Origin: Psettodes erumei
Taxonomy: Eukaryota > Chordata > Actinopteri > Pleuronectiformes > Psettodidae
Assembly (NCBI GenBank): GCA_016785225.1
Contig: JAFBJZ010000781.1
Span: 4,836,001-4,900,000, forward strand
Length of the DNA stretch: 64,000 nt
Reading direction: 5' to 3'
How positions within the stretch are numbered: the stretch's first letter is position 1; every line of letters begins with the position of its first letter. Below, one piece after another: positions 46,047 through 57,404 of the stretch. The translations under genes and the position numbers were made by a program. Under the pieces are notes generated by a model. That model was not told where the DNA came from. It was given only the letters and a program-made list of their open reading frames with translations, and ran no database searches.

Positions 46047-49000
46047 CTAAAAAAACCAAGACATGATGGATTCAGTGGATTTTTCTTATGATCACAGACA
46101 AATATTTCTTGGATATCATCATGCTGCTTTCCTGTACCTCAATAATGTAATCCTTGCCATCTTTACCATGTAGAGCCTCCACAGCACAGATATCCAACCC
46201 ACCAAAAATGTCAGCACAAGAGTCCACCCACATTCTGTACCTGTAATCATGTGTCAGACAGAGCTATAATAGTAAAGCAAGGCATTACATAATTTACATT
46301 TCATCTCATCTGCATTCATGTGTCCTTACTTGTCTGACATGGCCACCTGCTCAAGCATAGATGAACCGGTATTGGTTTTCCAGTTTCCAGAGATTGAGGT
46401 TCTCCTGTTGATTAGAATACAAATAAATTCACTTTACGTGTTCTACCAGTTTCATCTCAAACAACAAGCCAATGTATTCACTCTTCGGCAGAAGTTTGTT
46501 TGGTTTTTTTGCATTTGGTGGACTGAAATAGCACAGCGAGTAGAATGCTGACTCACATGTAAGCCTTGTAATTGTTACCAATCTTCTGAATGCGGACATC
46601 ATATTTAGCATCAATAAAAGGCTCAGATGTGGCGTAAGTCTTGGTCAGTGCCACAACACTGGCAATGTCTTGAAAATCATATTGATTGTCCACTTTCACC
46701 TGGAGTCAAGATAAAGATTATGATGTCATACAGTAGTCCCCAAAGTGTGGCGTTCATATTGAAATGGTTAGACACATGCAGTCCAGCATTACCTTTCCCA
46801 TTCCTGAGTGAGCATGGCCCATCTTTACCACTACAGGAAACCGAGGGGAAGTAATCTGCAACATAAACATTATCATTCTCATATTTCTCACAAATAAACT
46901 TCATCATGGTACTCTACTGATTAAAGCAACTCTATTGATCTATTTCAATCAAGCAGAAATGACACATGCAGTAGCGCAGGACATTCTATGTCATACTGAT
47001 GGCTTGAAAGCCAGCCCAGTACTGTCAGCCTGTGACCGCAGGGGTGGAGATGACTGCTCTGCAGCAACAGTCTCAGTTTAACTGTACTGACACTGACTTG
47101 GCACACAAATAATCACAAACTCTGCCTCTGCACAAAACAAAAAGAACAAGACACGCTCCTCTGAAAATTAGCCTGGTCTCAGCTGCTACATGAAGTGGAA
47201 TATTCTGGAAGTGAATTACCATCTTAACGTGTGACCGACCAACAGAAACAGGACAGGGATGACCTGTGTGTGGGGCGGGGTGGGGGTGGGGGTAACATGA
47301 AGACATACCCACGAGAGCAAATGGAAAGGAGGAGGGCAGCAGATGGCACAGTACTCACCATTTCCTTGTGGTTTGGATAGTAAACCTGTTCAATCAGTGG
47401 GAACTCCTCCGGGCCCAGTTGCTTGTAGAGTCTAGACATCTGAGCAAACTGAAATAGAAACAAATGGTCAAGATGCAGCTTTATATACCTGTGTAGCTTA
47501 ATATGATGTGCAATGTGGCTTCAAATTAACTAACAAATTCATCATTACTCACCACCCATGGTTTGTCACAGAAATTGTAGACAGAGTGCAAAGAGTTAAC
47601 ACTTGGCAGTCCAGCATACTGCAGTCCAATCACGATATTCCGGTGGTCTCCATTCTTGTCCATGCTGAAGGCATGCTGTCTCATCAGCACAAAGTCTGGC
47701 TTAAAGGATCTGTGGCAGAGGACATTCACAAATATGAAATGTAACATACAAGACACTGTTTGGTCATTGGGCATATCGATGGAAACAATTTCATAATAAA
47801 TCCAAATTGTATCTCAGGAGCAGTCATTTCACATTTTATAGAGTACTTACTTAGTAACCTTATGTCCATTCCTGATTGCATCAATGTTCACATTGTATGT
47901 GCCTGCGGCATTTGCCACCAGGTTGATTTCAGAGAATTCTGCCTAAAAAGGAATAAATTGAGGTCAGTCCCTGAGAAACACCAAAAAAACTACTGTGATC
48001 AGAGCAGGGGGCAGTGAATGCCTATTTCTACACGAGGCAGGTTGAACAGGGCACCATTATAAGACAGTAGACTTTATCTGAAATGTGTTATTCTTCTAAC
48101 GACATCACAGGGGAAAAAATGAAAAAGTGCAACATGAAAACATGCGAATCCCTCAGAGTGACTGTGGAGGCATCTGCAAAAACAAGATATGTTTCTATCA
48201 ATCACAAGTCAAGAGAGAGCACTTCGGCGTGGGAATGAATGCAGCAGTCCCCTCCCCTATCAATAATAAGTCATCAGTGAACTGGGATTTATTATTCTAA
48301 TGGCTCTCTATGAACACACAGTAATAGCTTGCATTGAACCGTGTGATTAATCTGTGTTCACTGAAGAATGCATAAATGATATTAGTATCAAGCCAGTTTT
48401 TGATCAGTGCATCTATGAGGCATGTGGACACATAAGTGTTACACAACTGAAAAATTGCCCAATAAATTTGACCTGACACTACCTCAAAAAATAAAGACAT
48501 GAAACCAAAATAGGTTTGAAGTGAAGTCACAGGATATATAATATGGCTAGGGGGGATATTCCACGGAAAATTTATAGCTGCTTATGCTTTTAGAGAGAAT
48601 GATGATCAGCAATGAAAAAAACAATCAACCCGTCATATAATAATGCCAATGGAAATGCCTTCATCAACAGAGGAGAATAAATCATACGCCATGTCTATTT
48701 CAGTTACCAATGCTTGACATAAGTAGCTCAGAGACAGTGTTTTCCATCAACAAAATATTAAAGTCTTATGAAAGAATGATGTAACACCCCTCCTGATGTT
48801 CACAGTCTGGTCCTACAGCTAAGAAGCAGTGGGCTAGTTCATTCATTCATTCATATTATTTATTTATTTATCTTTTTATTGGAACCTACCTGTTCTACCT
48901 TGATGTCAAATTCACCATGGATCTTTCTTCCTCTGAAGACCTTCACCCTGAATGTGAAACAAGGAATCCAGTTGTTGTTTGTATGCAGCAAATGTATTTC

Positions 49001-50212
49001 TCCAGAGACTGACAACTGACATTTCCTCCATCATTCGCAGAGCTTTTCAAAATTCTGAGTACATTCCTGCTCAGTGAAAATGTGATATCAAACACATGAA
49101 TTAATCTGACATCTATTGAACAAAATCCTACTTTCCTGTGCTACTGAACTCTGTCGGGGGCAGTAAGCTGCATACTACTATAACCTGTTGGCAATGCATC
49201 AAATTATTAGGGCATGTAAACTCGGTGGTATAAGGAGATAACGACTGGACATAAGGACATAAATGTTTGTCTTTGCATATCAAGATCTACTTTTCCCGCC
49301 TGTTGTAACAGAGTTGGAAAACCATATTTGCTCTCCACTGTGGAATGTAAGGGTTTTGATGTGATGATGCATGCATCTGTTTAGTTTATTAACACCTTGG
49401 AATGTCGTTTTGAGACAGGAGTGAAGTGTTTCATCACCTCTGACTGTCTGCACAAAGCTCTAATAAGCATGCATATTTGCAGCAACAAAGAGGCCTGACT
49501 ACCGTATGTATTTTGCTTGTGCAGAATTTGCACGCAATACCAAAATACCTGCATCATCATGGTGGCATTGGCCCACACCCAGTGCACTGGCACCACATTT
49601 TAAGCTTTTAAATGCAGAAAGCAAGATGAATTCGTCACAAGCGGTCGCTGATTGTCACATGAAAATGGTTTCTCTGCCTCCAGTCTGTTGCGCCTTCGCC
49701 ATGACACGACAAGCGCACAGATGCATCTGCAAGGTGTTTTCTGATCTGATCAGGGAGCCCAGGATGTAACACGTGACGTGTCCTACAGCACTTGGGTGAA
49801 TCATATGACCTTCTCGATGTTAGGCCACTGCAACCCACGGACTGGCCCACATCATCTGTCTAGACGATGCACCTGCGTCGGCAATGCACCGCTCTTACCA
49901 GTCGGTCTGCTGGTCGTCGATGACTAGGAGGATCTTGGCACTGCTGGAGACTCCCGCTCGGTCTGCTGCCTCGGATAAGGTCGCAGCCGCGGCAGCCGTT
50001 GTCTGTTTGACAGCATTGGATATGGATGAGAAGAACCCGGAGCCTCCACCTACAGACTGTTGCTGACTGGTGGACTGGCGCCTCTCCGACGGCCCGGGCG
50101 ACACTGCGGGGCTTTGCTGCGGCGGGTCGGGGCGTTGGAGATCGGTCATGTAGCCATTGGGCAGGTTGGACATGAAATTGCTGTCTGAGAGTCGACGGCG
50201 AAGGTAGTTCAT
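43866..50212 (-). CDS. syn1: Synapsin I, 13 coding exons
   Basis: Neuronal phosphoprotein that coats synaptic vesicles, binds actin and tethers the reserve pool. Coding exons 5' to 3': 49899-50212, 48890-48947, 47851-47942, 47553-47709, 47359-47448, 46793-46855, 46557-46699, 46330-46404, 46138-46240, 45897-46046, 45696-45765, 45078-45612, 43866-44001. All phases join; the total is 1986 nt, 661 residues (human SYN1a has 705). The start MNYLRRRLSDSNFMSNLPNG is the invariant domain A. Synapsin I rather than II or III is supported by the long Pro/Gln-rich domain D with QQPRPSAQGQG and QKPSQDNPA and by the FNIPETPAPRASLSQDE ending. Exon 10's donor (GTGCTC) is weak, so alternative use there is possible. 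Confidence 0.95.
44002..45077 (-). other. syn1: syn1 intron 12
   Basis: A 1.1 kb AT-rich intron with an (AG)n tract at 44094-44115 and no coding exon visible. Flanking phases (AA, then C, forming Asn) confirm direct joining of exons 12 and 13. Confidence 0.8.
44094..44115. repeat. (AG)n microsatellite in syn1 intron 12
   Basis: Eleven AG units about 90 bp upstream of the exon 13 acceptor. Confidence 0.9.
46138..48947 (-). CDS. syn1: syn1 coding exons 2-9: ATP-grasp domain C
   Basis: These eight exons encode about residues 105-365, the conserved domain C that has an ATP-grasp fold, dimerises and binds ATP, actin and acidic membranes. Readable landmarks are [132 protein letters not shown] and FGGLDICAVEALHGKDG. 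Introns are mostly under 550 bp. No TIMP gene is nested in them, unlike in mammalian synapsin genes. Confidence 0.95.
47943..49898 (-). other. syn1: syn1 introns 1 and 2 around exon 2
   Basis: Two introns of about 0.95 kb each separated by the 58-nt exon 2. They are AT-rich, with an ATTC/ATTT simple-sequence run at about 48838-48880 next to the exon 2 donor. Neither strand shows an embedded gene. Confidence 0.7.
49899..50212 (-). CDS. syn1: syn1 coding exon 1: domains A and B
   Basis: Residues 1-104. Domain A carries RRRLSDS with the Ser9 site phosphorylated by PKA and CaM kinases I/IV in mammals, which releases synapsin from vesicles. A short Pro/Ser-rich domain B follows, then the conserved GFFSSISNAVKQTTAAAAAT segment, and the exon closes with ILLVIDDQQTDW at the start of domain C. 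The split codon TG/G for Trp joins to exon 2. Confidence 0.95.
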
Positions 50213-50950
50213 GATGGAGACTTGTTAAAATGACGGAGAGAGGGGGTCCAAATATCCTCCCACTGAATGCGGCTTTCAGTTCAGTAAGAAAATGGGATGA
50301 CTAGACTACTTTCCCATGTGCAGAAAAGGGACCCAATGTTACCTGAAAAGAAACAAGTCTCGTGTTAATAATTAGGAGCAGATTTTGGAAATCCTATCAC
50401 AGTAGTAACAAATCGTGACAGTAGCCTAAGGAACTGGATATGGTAAAGGAACCCGTAACCAAATATTAGTCAACGCGACTGACTGAATGAAATTAATTAA
50501 TTTTCACATTTTAGCTAACACACCCGCATATCACAGGAACAACTGTGGTGTACATATATGTAGTAACAGTCAAACAAGGCATGATAGAAGCCTACCTAGG
50601 AGTGCATCCAAACTGACCCGCCCCAAGGATGATGTGATGATTCCTTATTATGATCTCTCAGAGGGAAGCCTGCGTGTAGGTGACGCTCATGTCCTGTGTG
50701 CATGCATGCAGGCAGGCTTGCATCGGTCTTAAACCTGTGAAATTAAAGCTACAGCCTTCCCTGCATCACCGCCTGTTCTCCCTGTCCTTCCCTTCGAGCC
50801 CCGTTTTTTTCCGTCCGCCCTGCGTCACTCCCAGTCATCCTGAGGGAAAGGAGCCTGCAAGACTGGACCAGTGTCAAGATAGGCAGTGTGCGTGCCAACA
50901 CTTCCGGGTGCTGCTTTCAGAATAAAGGCATGTTAATGGACATTTATTAT
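50213..50950 (-). promoter_or_regulatory. syn1: Probable syn1 5' UTR and promoter region
   Basis: The exon with the start codon probably begins at 50342 (acceptor TTTCTTTTCAG on the minus strand), implying an upstream leader exon; a donor-like CTCCTAG/GTAGGC lies at 50594-50596. The 50600-50930 stretch is GC-richer than its surroundings and contains a CRE-like TGCGTCAC at 50821-50828. No TATA box is obvious. Transcription start is inferred only. Confidence 0.35.
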
Positions 50951-53220
50951 TATCATGATTCTTACAGCCTTACGGTGAATGGAACGGAAGTCAAATTACC
51001 ACAAAATTAACAATAACACTGTTCTATTCAAAATAGTGGAGAATAATTATCTTTTGGCAACAAGGTATTTATATGTGGAAAACTATTTGCCAGTGGTCCC
51101 CTTGCAATGTTGTAGTCGGTGGACAGGGAATCCAAATACATTTCTAGTAACTCTTTAAGTCGAAATACCAAAATGTGTTGGATTCAGCTTCTTAAATGTT
51201 GGGATTTGTATGCCATTTTAATTTGTGAGTTTAGGCGTTAGACATGTTTACCAGACACTCGCAATATTAATCTGTAATTCTGGACTTTTCTGGGAATGCT
51301 GGAAAAAATAATCAACTGATTCAACGAAAAATAATTGTTAGTTACAAACCTTAATATAGGTAGCCTATTTAAAAGAGTTATAATATCATGCCATTGTTTT
51401 AGGATGTATATGGCATTAAAGGGCAGGTTGTTAAACTTCCTGTCTTGTTTAGGTTGTGTTTGTCTGACTTGATGCAGCTCTGTGTTGTGATGTGAGTGGT
51501 GGTGCTGAGAGCAGGGTGACAGGGGCGTTGCTCTCTGTCAGACATGAGCCTGCTGTTGAGTCCACAGGATGCATATGGGTGTTGATGTGATACTGCACCC
51601 TGTTGTGTCCAATAAAACAGCAGCGGCACACTTGCTGTTTGCTTTACAGGCCACTGGCACAGTGTTACTTTTGATTTGCAGCAGAGTCGATACAGATAAT
51701 GAGAGATGTGCCATCTGTTGGCGATAACCACAGCCTGACATCAACACGGACCGGACCCCGTAGGAGTCCCAGACTCCACTCTGGAAACTGCACTGTGTGA
51801 TAGTAACTGAACTATGATCATAATGGACACTGATACAAATTGCTGCTGATCCTATCTGAATCAATAATGGCTGATAGATAAAAGATAGCATTTTAAGTTC
51901 AATATATTTCCTATTGTATGCTGAGAAAAATAAAGAAAACATATTTCAGTGTTGTTGTTATTGGGTGATTGAACACACCAGTAGTTTTTACTTTGGTCCA
52001 ATTTGCATGTGTGTTAACACTGATGCATTTGTGTAGGAAGCTTAAAATTAGATGTTTACTGACCTTTTCTGCACGAGTGTGATTTACATATATGTTTACA
52101 GACTGCAATACATGTATTTATTAATCATTATTTGTCACTGTGTAATGGCAACTATCTCTCTTATAGCATGAAGAGAAATTAAAAGCATAGTGACACAGTA
52201 GATAAATTAACCAGAAAATAACTTTCTTGGCTGTTAGATTCCATGAATTTTAAACACATTCTTTCCATCTTAAAATGTAAACACTGCATGGAATCTGCCA
52301 GTGAGCAAACGCATTTTTTGAGATAATAGGAAGCACAGTTTTTCTGTCCTTGTATTTTAATGTCAGGGTGTCGGATTTGATGTCCTGTTATTGCAGCAAA
52401 TGACTTAAGGAGGCAGTGTTGATCTTAAATTAAAGCCAGCATAACATTTATTCACAGCAAGACTTTTTGTGTGCACCTCTTCATCATTTTTGAAACCAAT
52501 CTTCTGAAGTAGCTGTTCGAACAATAATCACTTGCAGTATTAAATGGATTGAAACTGGATAATTCTGGGGCAGCACAGGGACCCATGTACAGGCTATTGA
52601 TTCTCAATGTGCAAACCTTCCTCAAAACATTTTGATTGCAGTATTTTTTTTAAAAAAAAGTTCAGCAGTGCCAATTTCATAAAGCACCGGAATGAGAGGA
52701 AGCCAGAGACTTTCCCCGTGTGGCCAAAATCTTCGGTATGCTCAGGCGAGATTGTTCTCATGGCAGCAGCATTTTCAGGACTTAGGAGTCTTTGTCTGAC
52801 CATCAACAAAAGCCTTTGGATTACTGGAGAGGCAGGATCACAGTGCAGCTGCGTGCGTGTATGGGCAGGTCAGTGGAATGACTGGAGCTCCGGTGGGCTA
52901 AGAGCTCGAAAAAATGCAGTTTGGTGAGATTGCAGATTAGGAGGGGGCGGGTGGGCCAGGTGCTGACACCATACAGGGAAACATAAGGCATGCTTCACTT
53001 TCGTCGAGGGCTCGTGAAGAAAGCCCAACTGTTGTCGAAAAAAACGATTTTTGACCAAAGAGGTCTTTAATACAGATTAAACGGGACCCTTCTCCAAACA
53101 CTGTGATATCTGTTGGAACTGTGACATATAGCAAGTGAACGTACTACTTCAGAGACGAGCCTACCTGCACACACTTTCCGCCTGTAAGACAATAACAACG
53201 CTGGGTGAACGGTGGCTTTC
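50951..53220. other. syn1-vgll4l intergenic spacer
   Basis: About 2.3 kb between the divergent genes, AT-rich, without credible exons on either strand. It could hold enhancers for either gene; one RE1-type half site (TGGTGCTGAG) occurs at 51499-51508. Confidence 0.5.
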
Positions 53221-53244
53221 GATTGGCTGCGACAGCGGCCAATC
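53221..53244 (+). promoter_or_regulatory. vgll4l: Paired CCAAT boxes in the vgll4l promoter
   Basis: GATTGGC at 53221-53227 and GGCCAATC at 53237-53244 are two NF-Y-type CCAAT boxes in inverted orientation 10-20 bp apart, about 200 bp upstream of the vgll4l start codon. This arrangement is typical of TATA-less vertebrate promoters; function is inferred. Confidence 0.5.
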
Positions 53245-53440
53245 TGAATGCAGGAAACGAGTCACAGGGAAGCCACTGCACCTATCTGCACCCACCTGAT
53301 ACTTTACCTGGCTGAGCTCAGACCCAGCATCTCATTACCGTTCCAGTACAATCTATGACTGAGGCGCATTGTCCTCCGTAAGACCCAGCAGTCAAGGTGT
53401 TCCTCTGTATTTGGCTGCACTCAAACAAAGACCAGGAGCC

Positions 53441-56400
53441 ATGGCCGTGGCAAATTTCCATTACATTACCCGGATGAGCAGTGGCTTTAAAGTCTACATT
53501 TTGGAAGGTAAGCTTGATTATCACTCCCTTTTTAATGAATTGTGTTGCTCCATGACTGTGACCACTTGTATTACTTTGATCAGTGGAATTAAGTCCCAGG
53601 TTACAGGTTATCTCACAACATTTTATTATTATGTATTTACATGTTTAGATGTTATGTCACACCTTTATATGGCCTTGACATTTGTGTTCATTTCAGTGGC
53701 AATAACCTTTGCCCTGTGCATATTATGCAAATTCAGCTTCTAATGAAAAAAAAAATGGGATGACAGTTAAATGGAATATATGCACTAACAAAAAAATTCA
53801 ACTAAAATATGCTGATCTTTTTGTCAGAAAGAAAAGATTGGTAGAATTAGACAGCAGAAAATCTACTCAGAATTAAAAGCTCTCTGTTAACAATTATTTG
53901 CTTTCAAGGTCCTCAAAACTGAATTAATATTCTATAAATTGTGTTGTCACTCACAACCGTGTTGTGTTCATGTTGGATCTCCCTAAAATCTTGGTTGAAC
54001 ATAGCAGAAGGTCAGGCAGCATATTCCCTCTGCTAATAAGGAAGAAATAACTATGCCTGAGGCATTAGAAAATCAGCATAGGTGTGGTTACCTGCCCCCC
54101 CTCACAGTGGCACTCTGTGTGAAGGAGTAGCTCACAGGTGTTGGCGTGTTTAGCCATAAGGAAATGCATATTTGAGCAAGCAGTTTGGATGTGAAGACAA
54201 TGAAAATCCTTTCTTTTTGCTTTACAATTCAAAGCAGTTGATCACCTATTTCTTTTGTACAGTGAATTGGGAGATGTTATTGTGTGCGGGGGGTTTTCGA
54301 GCATTGACTAATTGATTTAAATATAGTTGAGGGACTCCTGATGGCCCATCAGTCTGTCTTTGCAAGTGTTAACTGAGCATACAATCAAACAATGGGCCAG
54401 CTGTAATTGTGCTGCCAGTACATTTTACAACAGTGCTTTGTGTTTTGACTGTATGCATGACTGTTTTGAACTTGTGAGCATGCTGAAGTGAGCCAGCTGG
54501 TTTGGTTAACTATTACTCTTGTTGTTTTCTTTAAGTGATTAAGAAAAAAATGTAGCAAATCACAAACCTGCATTTATATAGACGCTGTGCTCTCCAAATC
54601 ATTTGTGAGTTAAAAATTGTAGTCCAGATGTGATGTGCACTCCTCTGATTCAACACATTGATGACATCACCAGCTACTTTTTGATGCGTTTCAACTTGTA
54701 TAATTGCAAAAATCCAGTGTGTATTCACCTCAGTGGCCCGTTCACAAATGGGTGCCGCCCAAATCAGGGTCCTCAGTGACTAAAACCCGTGAGATGTGTG
54801 GCATCCCATGAAAACACAATGTGTTGATTGCACCCCTTTGACTGTGTGATAGGGCTGAATGCCAACATCATGCAGAAAAACAACATTTACCGTTAGCACT
54901 GAATCAGCTGTGTAGTGTTGTAACCCTCACTAATCAGGTAGATCGAGTTCTACAGCTTAACGGAGTTTACAATTAACGGTGACAAAAAACGTTTTCCCAC
55001 GGATAGTAGTCATGCAGGTTGATGTCATGGATCAAAACAAGTACTTAAACTTCACAGACTGTCACACACCATTATCAATATAATAAAATCATCAGTGCCA
55101 GTATACACGAAGATTGTTCTGCTGGTTTTATTTGTTCTCGCAAAAAAACATAGCCAAAGCACATGTGATATTATTTATTTTTGAAAGCATCTTATTCTAA
55201 TTCTGCACTTTATTTTGTTTATTAGGTCAGCCCCACCTCAGAAGCGAAGACAGGTACAGACATATCACCAATGACCGTGTCCGAGCCCCAACAGTGTATC
55301 CAGTCAAACGCAAGCGCAGCCATGACAGAGGTCTGACATTGGAGGAAAGGTTGGTGAAATGTGTCTATTCATGTTCCCAATAATAACCCAATAATAAAAT
55401 GATGATACATTAATTGCAAAATCCATCAGAGAGATGTGACATATTTTTTCACACTGTTTCAGGCGAGAGCGAGTGTTGAGCAGAAGCAGTGGCAGAGCGG
55501 TCCAGAGAACGGCACCAGCACCAGCTCCGTTTAATAACCCACAGAGCCCCACATCTACATGGAGTCCAACGCCAAGCCCCACCAGCCCTCTGCCCTCTCA
55601 CGTGTACTACACACCAGTAATGGATGAACCACTTGCCCTCATCAAGAAACCAAGAAAAGACCCTGAAAACACAGAGGAAAAGTCCAAAAGCAGTGCTACC
55701 ACTCAAATCCAGGTAATTTACCATGCTGCTTGTCTCTTCAGCATTGAAGACATTGTATGAGATGTCGTAATTTACAAAAAGTGCCAGTACTGTGTGTCCC
55801 TTTGCAGAGGGAGTGTAGCTCCAGGCTACCCACAGCAGTGGTGCATCTCCCATTTGTAGTCAGTGAATCCAACTCCATAGTCATTGTACTTCCAAGTGGA
55901 GTGCATACAAGCCTAAGCTTGTCCGAGCTATGCAATCCAGCCGGATTCAGGGAGAAAATGTGAGCAATGGAGGGAGGAATGCCATCAACAAGACCAAACA
56001 GACTGCTCTCTCTATGACCTGTTTATGCCACCACACTGGGAGTGATCTGACTTCCAAGGGCAAACCCAACCAGTTTAATTGGTTTTGAAATAATCCTTCC
56101 CAAACTGAAGTTCTTGCGCTGTTTTTCTTGTGTGTGCACAGTCAGGTTTAGGCAATGTTAAAGTAATAATGCACATTTTGTGCTGGGTGAAAAGAAAACA
56201 CAAAGTAGGGTTACTGTTTTTCTGTGTTTTTATCTTATTAATAACCCATGTCTCTATTTTTCAGATGCGTCCCTCTGTGATCACTTGTGTCTCCTCTTTA
56301 AAAAACCCCTCCTGCAGATCGGAGGTCCACAGAAGCCACTCATCAGGTCAGTCTCACACTCTTGTGAAAAAGCTCAATCACCAGACAGTCACTCCCTCGT

Positions 56401-56797
56401 TGCCACATATATGTCATCATGTAGATATCCGCCAACTTTTACTGACTCACGTAGGTGTGTGTTTGACGCTCGTCCATTCATTCTTTCATTTCCAGTGGTT
56501 TCCAAATGCAACTATGATCATGTGGTCGAAGAGCATTTCCAGAGGAGTCTCGGGGTGAACTACCAGAAGGCTCGCTCCCAGCAGCTCTCCATTAGCGTGT
56601 CTGTCGATGACCACTTCGCCAAGGCTTTGGGAGACAAGTGGCTGCAGATTAAATCCAAGTCTTCCTCCTGTTCTTCCACGCCTCCCAGCAGTCCAAGTGT
56701 TACCCACTCCCCCACCTACAGCCACAGTCCAAATCAGTCCCACAAAGAGTCCACCAGCAGCACATCGCCAACTTCCAGCCGCTGGTCTGTCAATTAA
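53441..56797 (+). CDS. vgll4l: Vestigial-like family member 4, TEAD transcription cofactor, 5 coding exons
   Basis: Nuclear cofactor that binds TEAD factors through Tondu motifs and, in the VGLL4 family, competes with YAP. Exons: 53441-53507, 55226-55349, 55463-55712, 56265-56346, 56496-56797; phases join to 825 nt, 274 residues. The N-terminus is MAVANFHYITRMSSGFKVYI. Family blocks include RGLTLEERRERVLSRSSG, DEPLALIKK and RPSVITC. Tondu motif 1 is HVVEEHFQRSLG (residues 183-194) and Tondu motif 2 is VDDHFAKALGDKWLQIK (211-227), both with the HF core; two Tondu motifs are specific to the VGLL4 class. I prefer the teleost vgll4l paralog over vgll4a/b because of this N-terminus and the linkage to syn1, but that choice is less certain than the family. 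Confidence 0.88.
53508..55225 (+). other. vgll4l: vgll4l intron 1
   Basis: A 1.7 kb AT-rich intron between the donor GAAG/GTAAGC and the acceptor TTATTAG. No exon or repeat was recognised. Confidence 0.75.
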
Positions 56798-57404
56798 AAC
56801 AGAAATGGCCTCTGTAATGGGGAAAAAAATGGACTTTTAACATTTCACTGCGTGCAGCTCTGCTTGTCAAGCAATGGAAATGCCAGAGTTGAGAGGGCAA
56901 GCTAACAGATGCAAAAGGGCTGACTCTTTGGACCCCTGTGTGTCCAAATTTAAGACACTGACACAGACGAATGTAGCATTAATCCCTGGTTTGTTACATT
57001 TTTTCCTCTGCTTGTCGATAGCATCTGAATACCAGAGCTACTGTAAATGGTGATGTGGGATGATTAAAAAATCAACCAAATAATCCTTTACATTTCTTTA
57101 ATTATGTGTCATTCTTTCAGTGCAGTCCGAATTCCACAATTTCATTGTATTATATTTATATTCTGCTAAACCTGGGTTCCTTGTAGTCAAACTGACTAGC
57201 CTATCTGCTGTATCATATTATGCTTATAAGATGTACACAAAACAAAGACTTTTGAAAAGACTTTTAAAAATAAAAATCTCAAAAATCCTTTAATAGTTTT
57301 GCGTTTTTGTCATTTGTTAAAGCTATGTGTCTTTGACAAATCATTGTTGTTTTTCTTAGAATGTATTCAAAAAAAGAAGCTGAGGATGTCAAAAAATGAA
57401 TAAA
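56798..57404 (+). other. vgll4l: vgll4l 3' UTR
   Basis: AT-rich non-coding sequence after the stop codon at 56795-56797, ending at one of two AATAAA signals. Confidence 0.6.
57269..57404 (+). terminator. vgll4l: vgll4l poly(A) signals
   Basis: AATAAA at 57269-57274 and again at 57399-57404, 470 and 600 bases after the stop codon. Either would give an ordinary 3' UTR; the second is followed by a T/G-containing region. Confidence 0.5.

Noticed and set aside
56486..56743. Minus-strand open frame opposite vgll4l exon 5
   Set aside because: It is a shadow of the Tondu-encoding exon and has no independent splice or start evidence.
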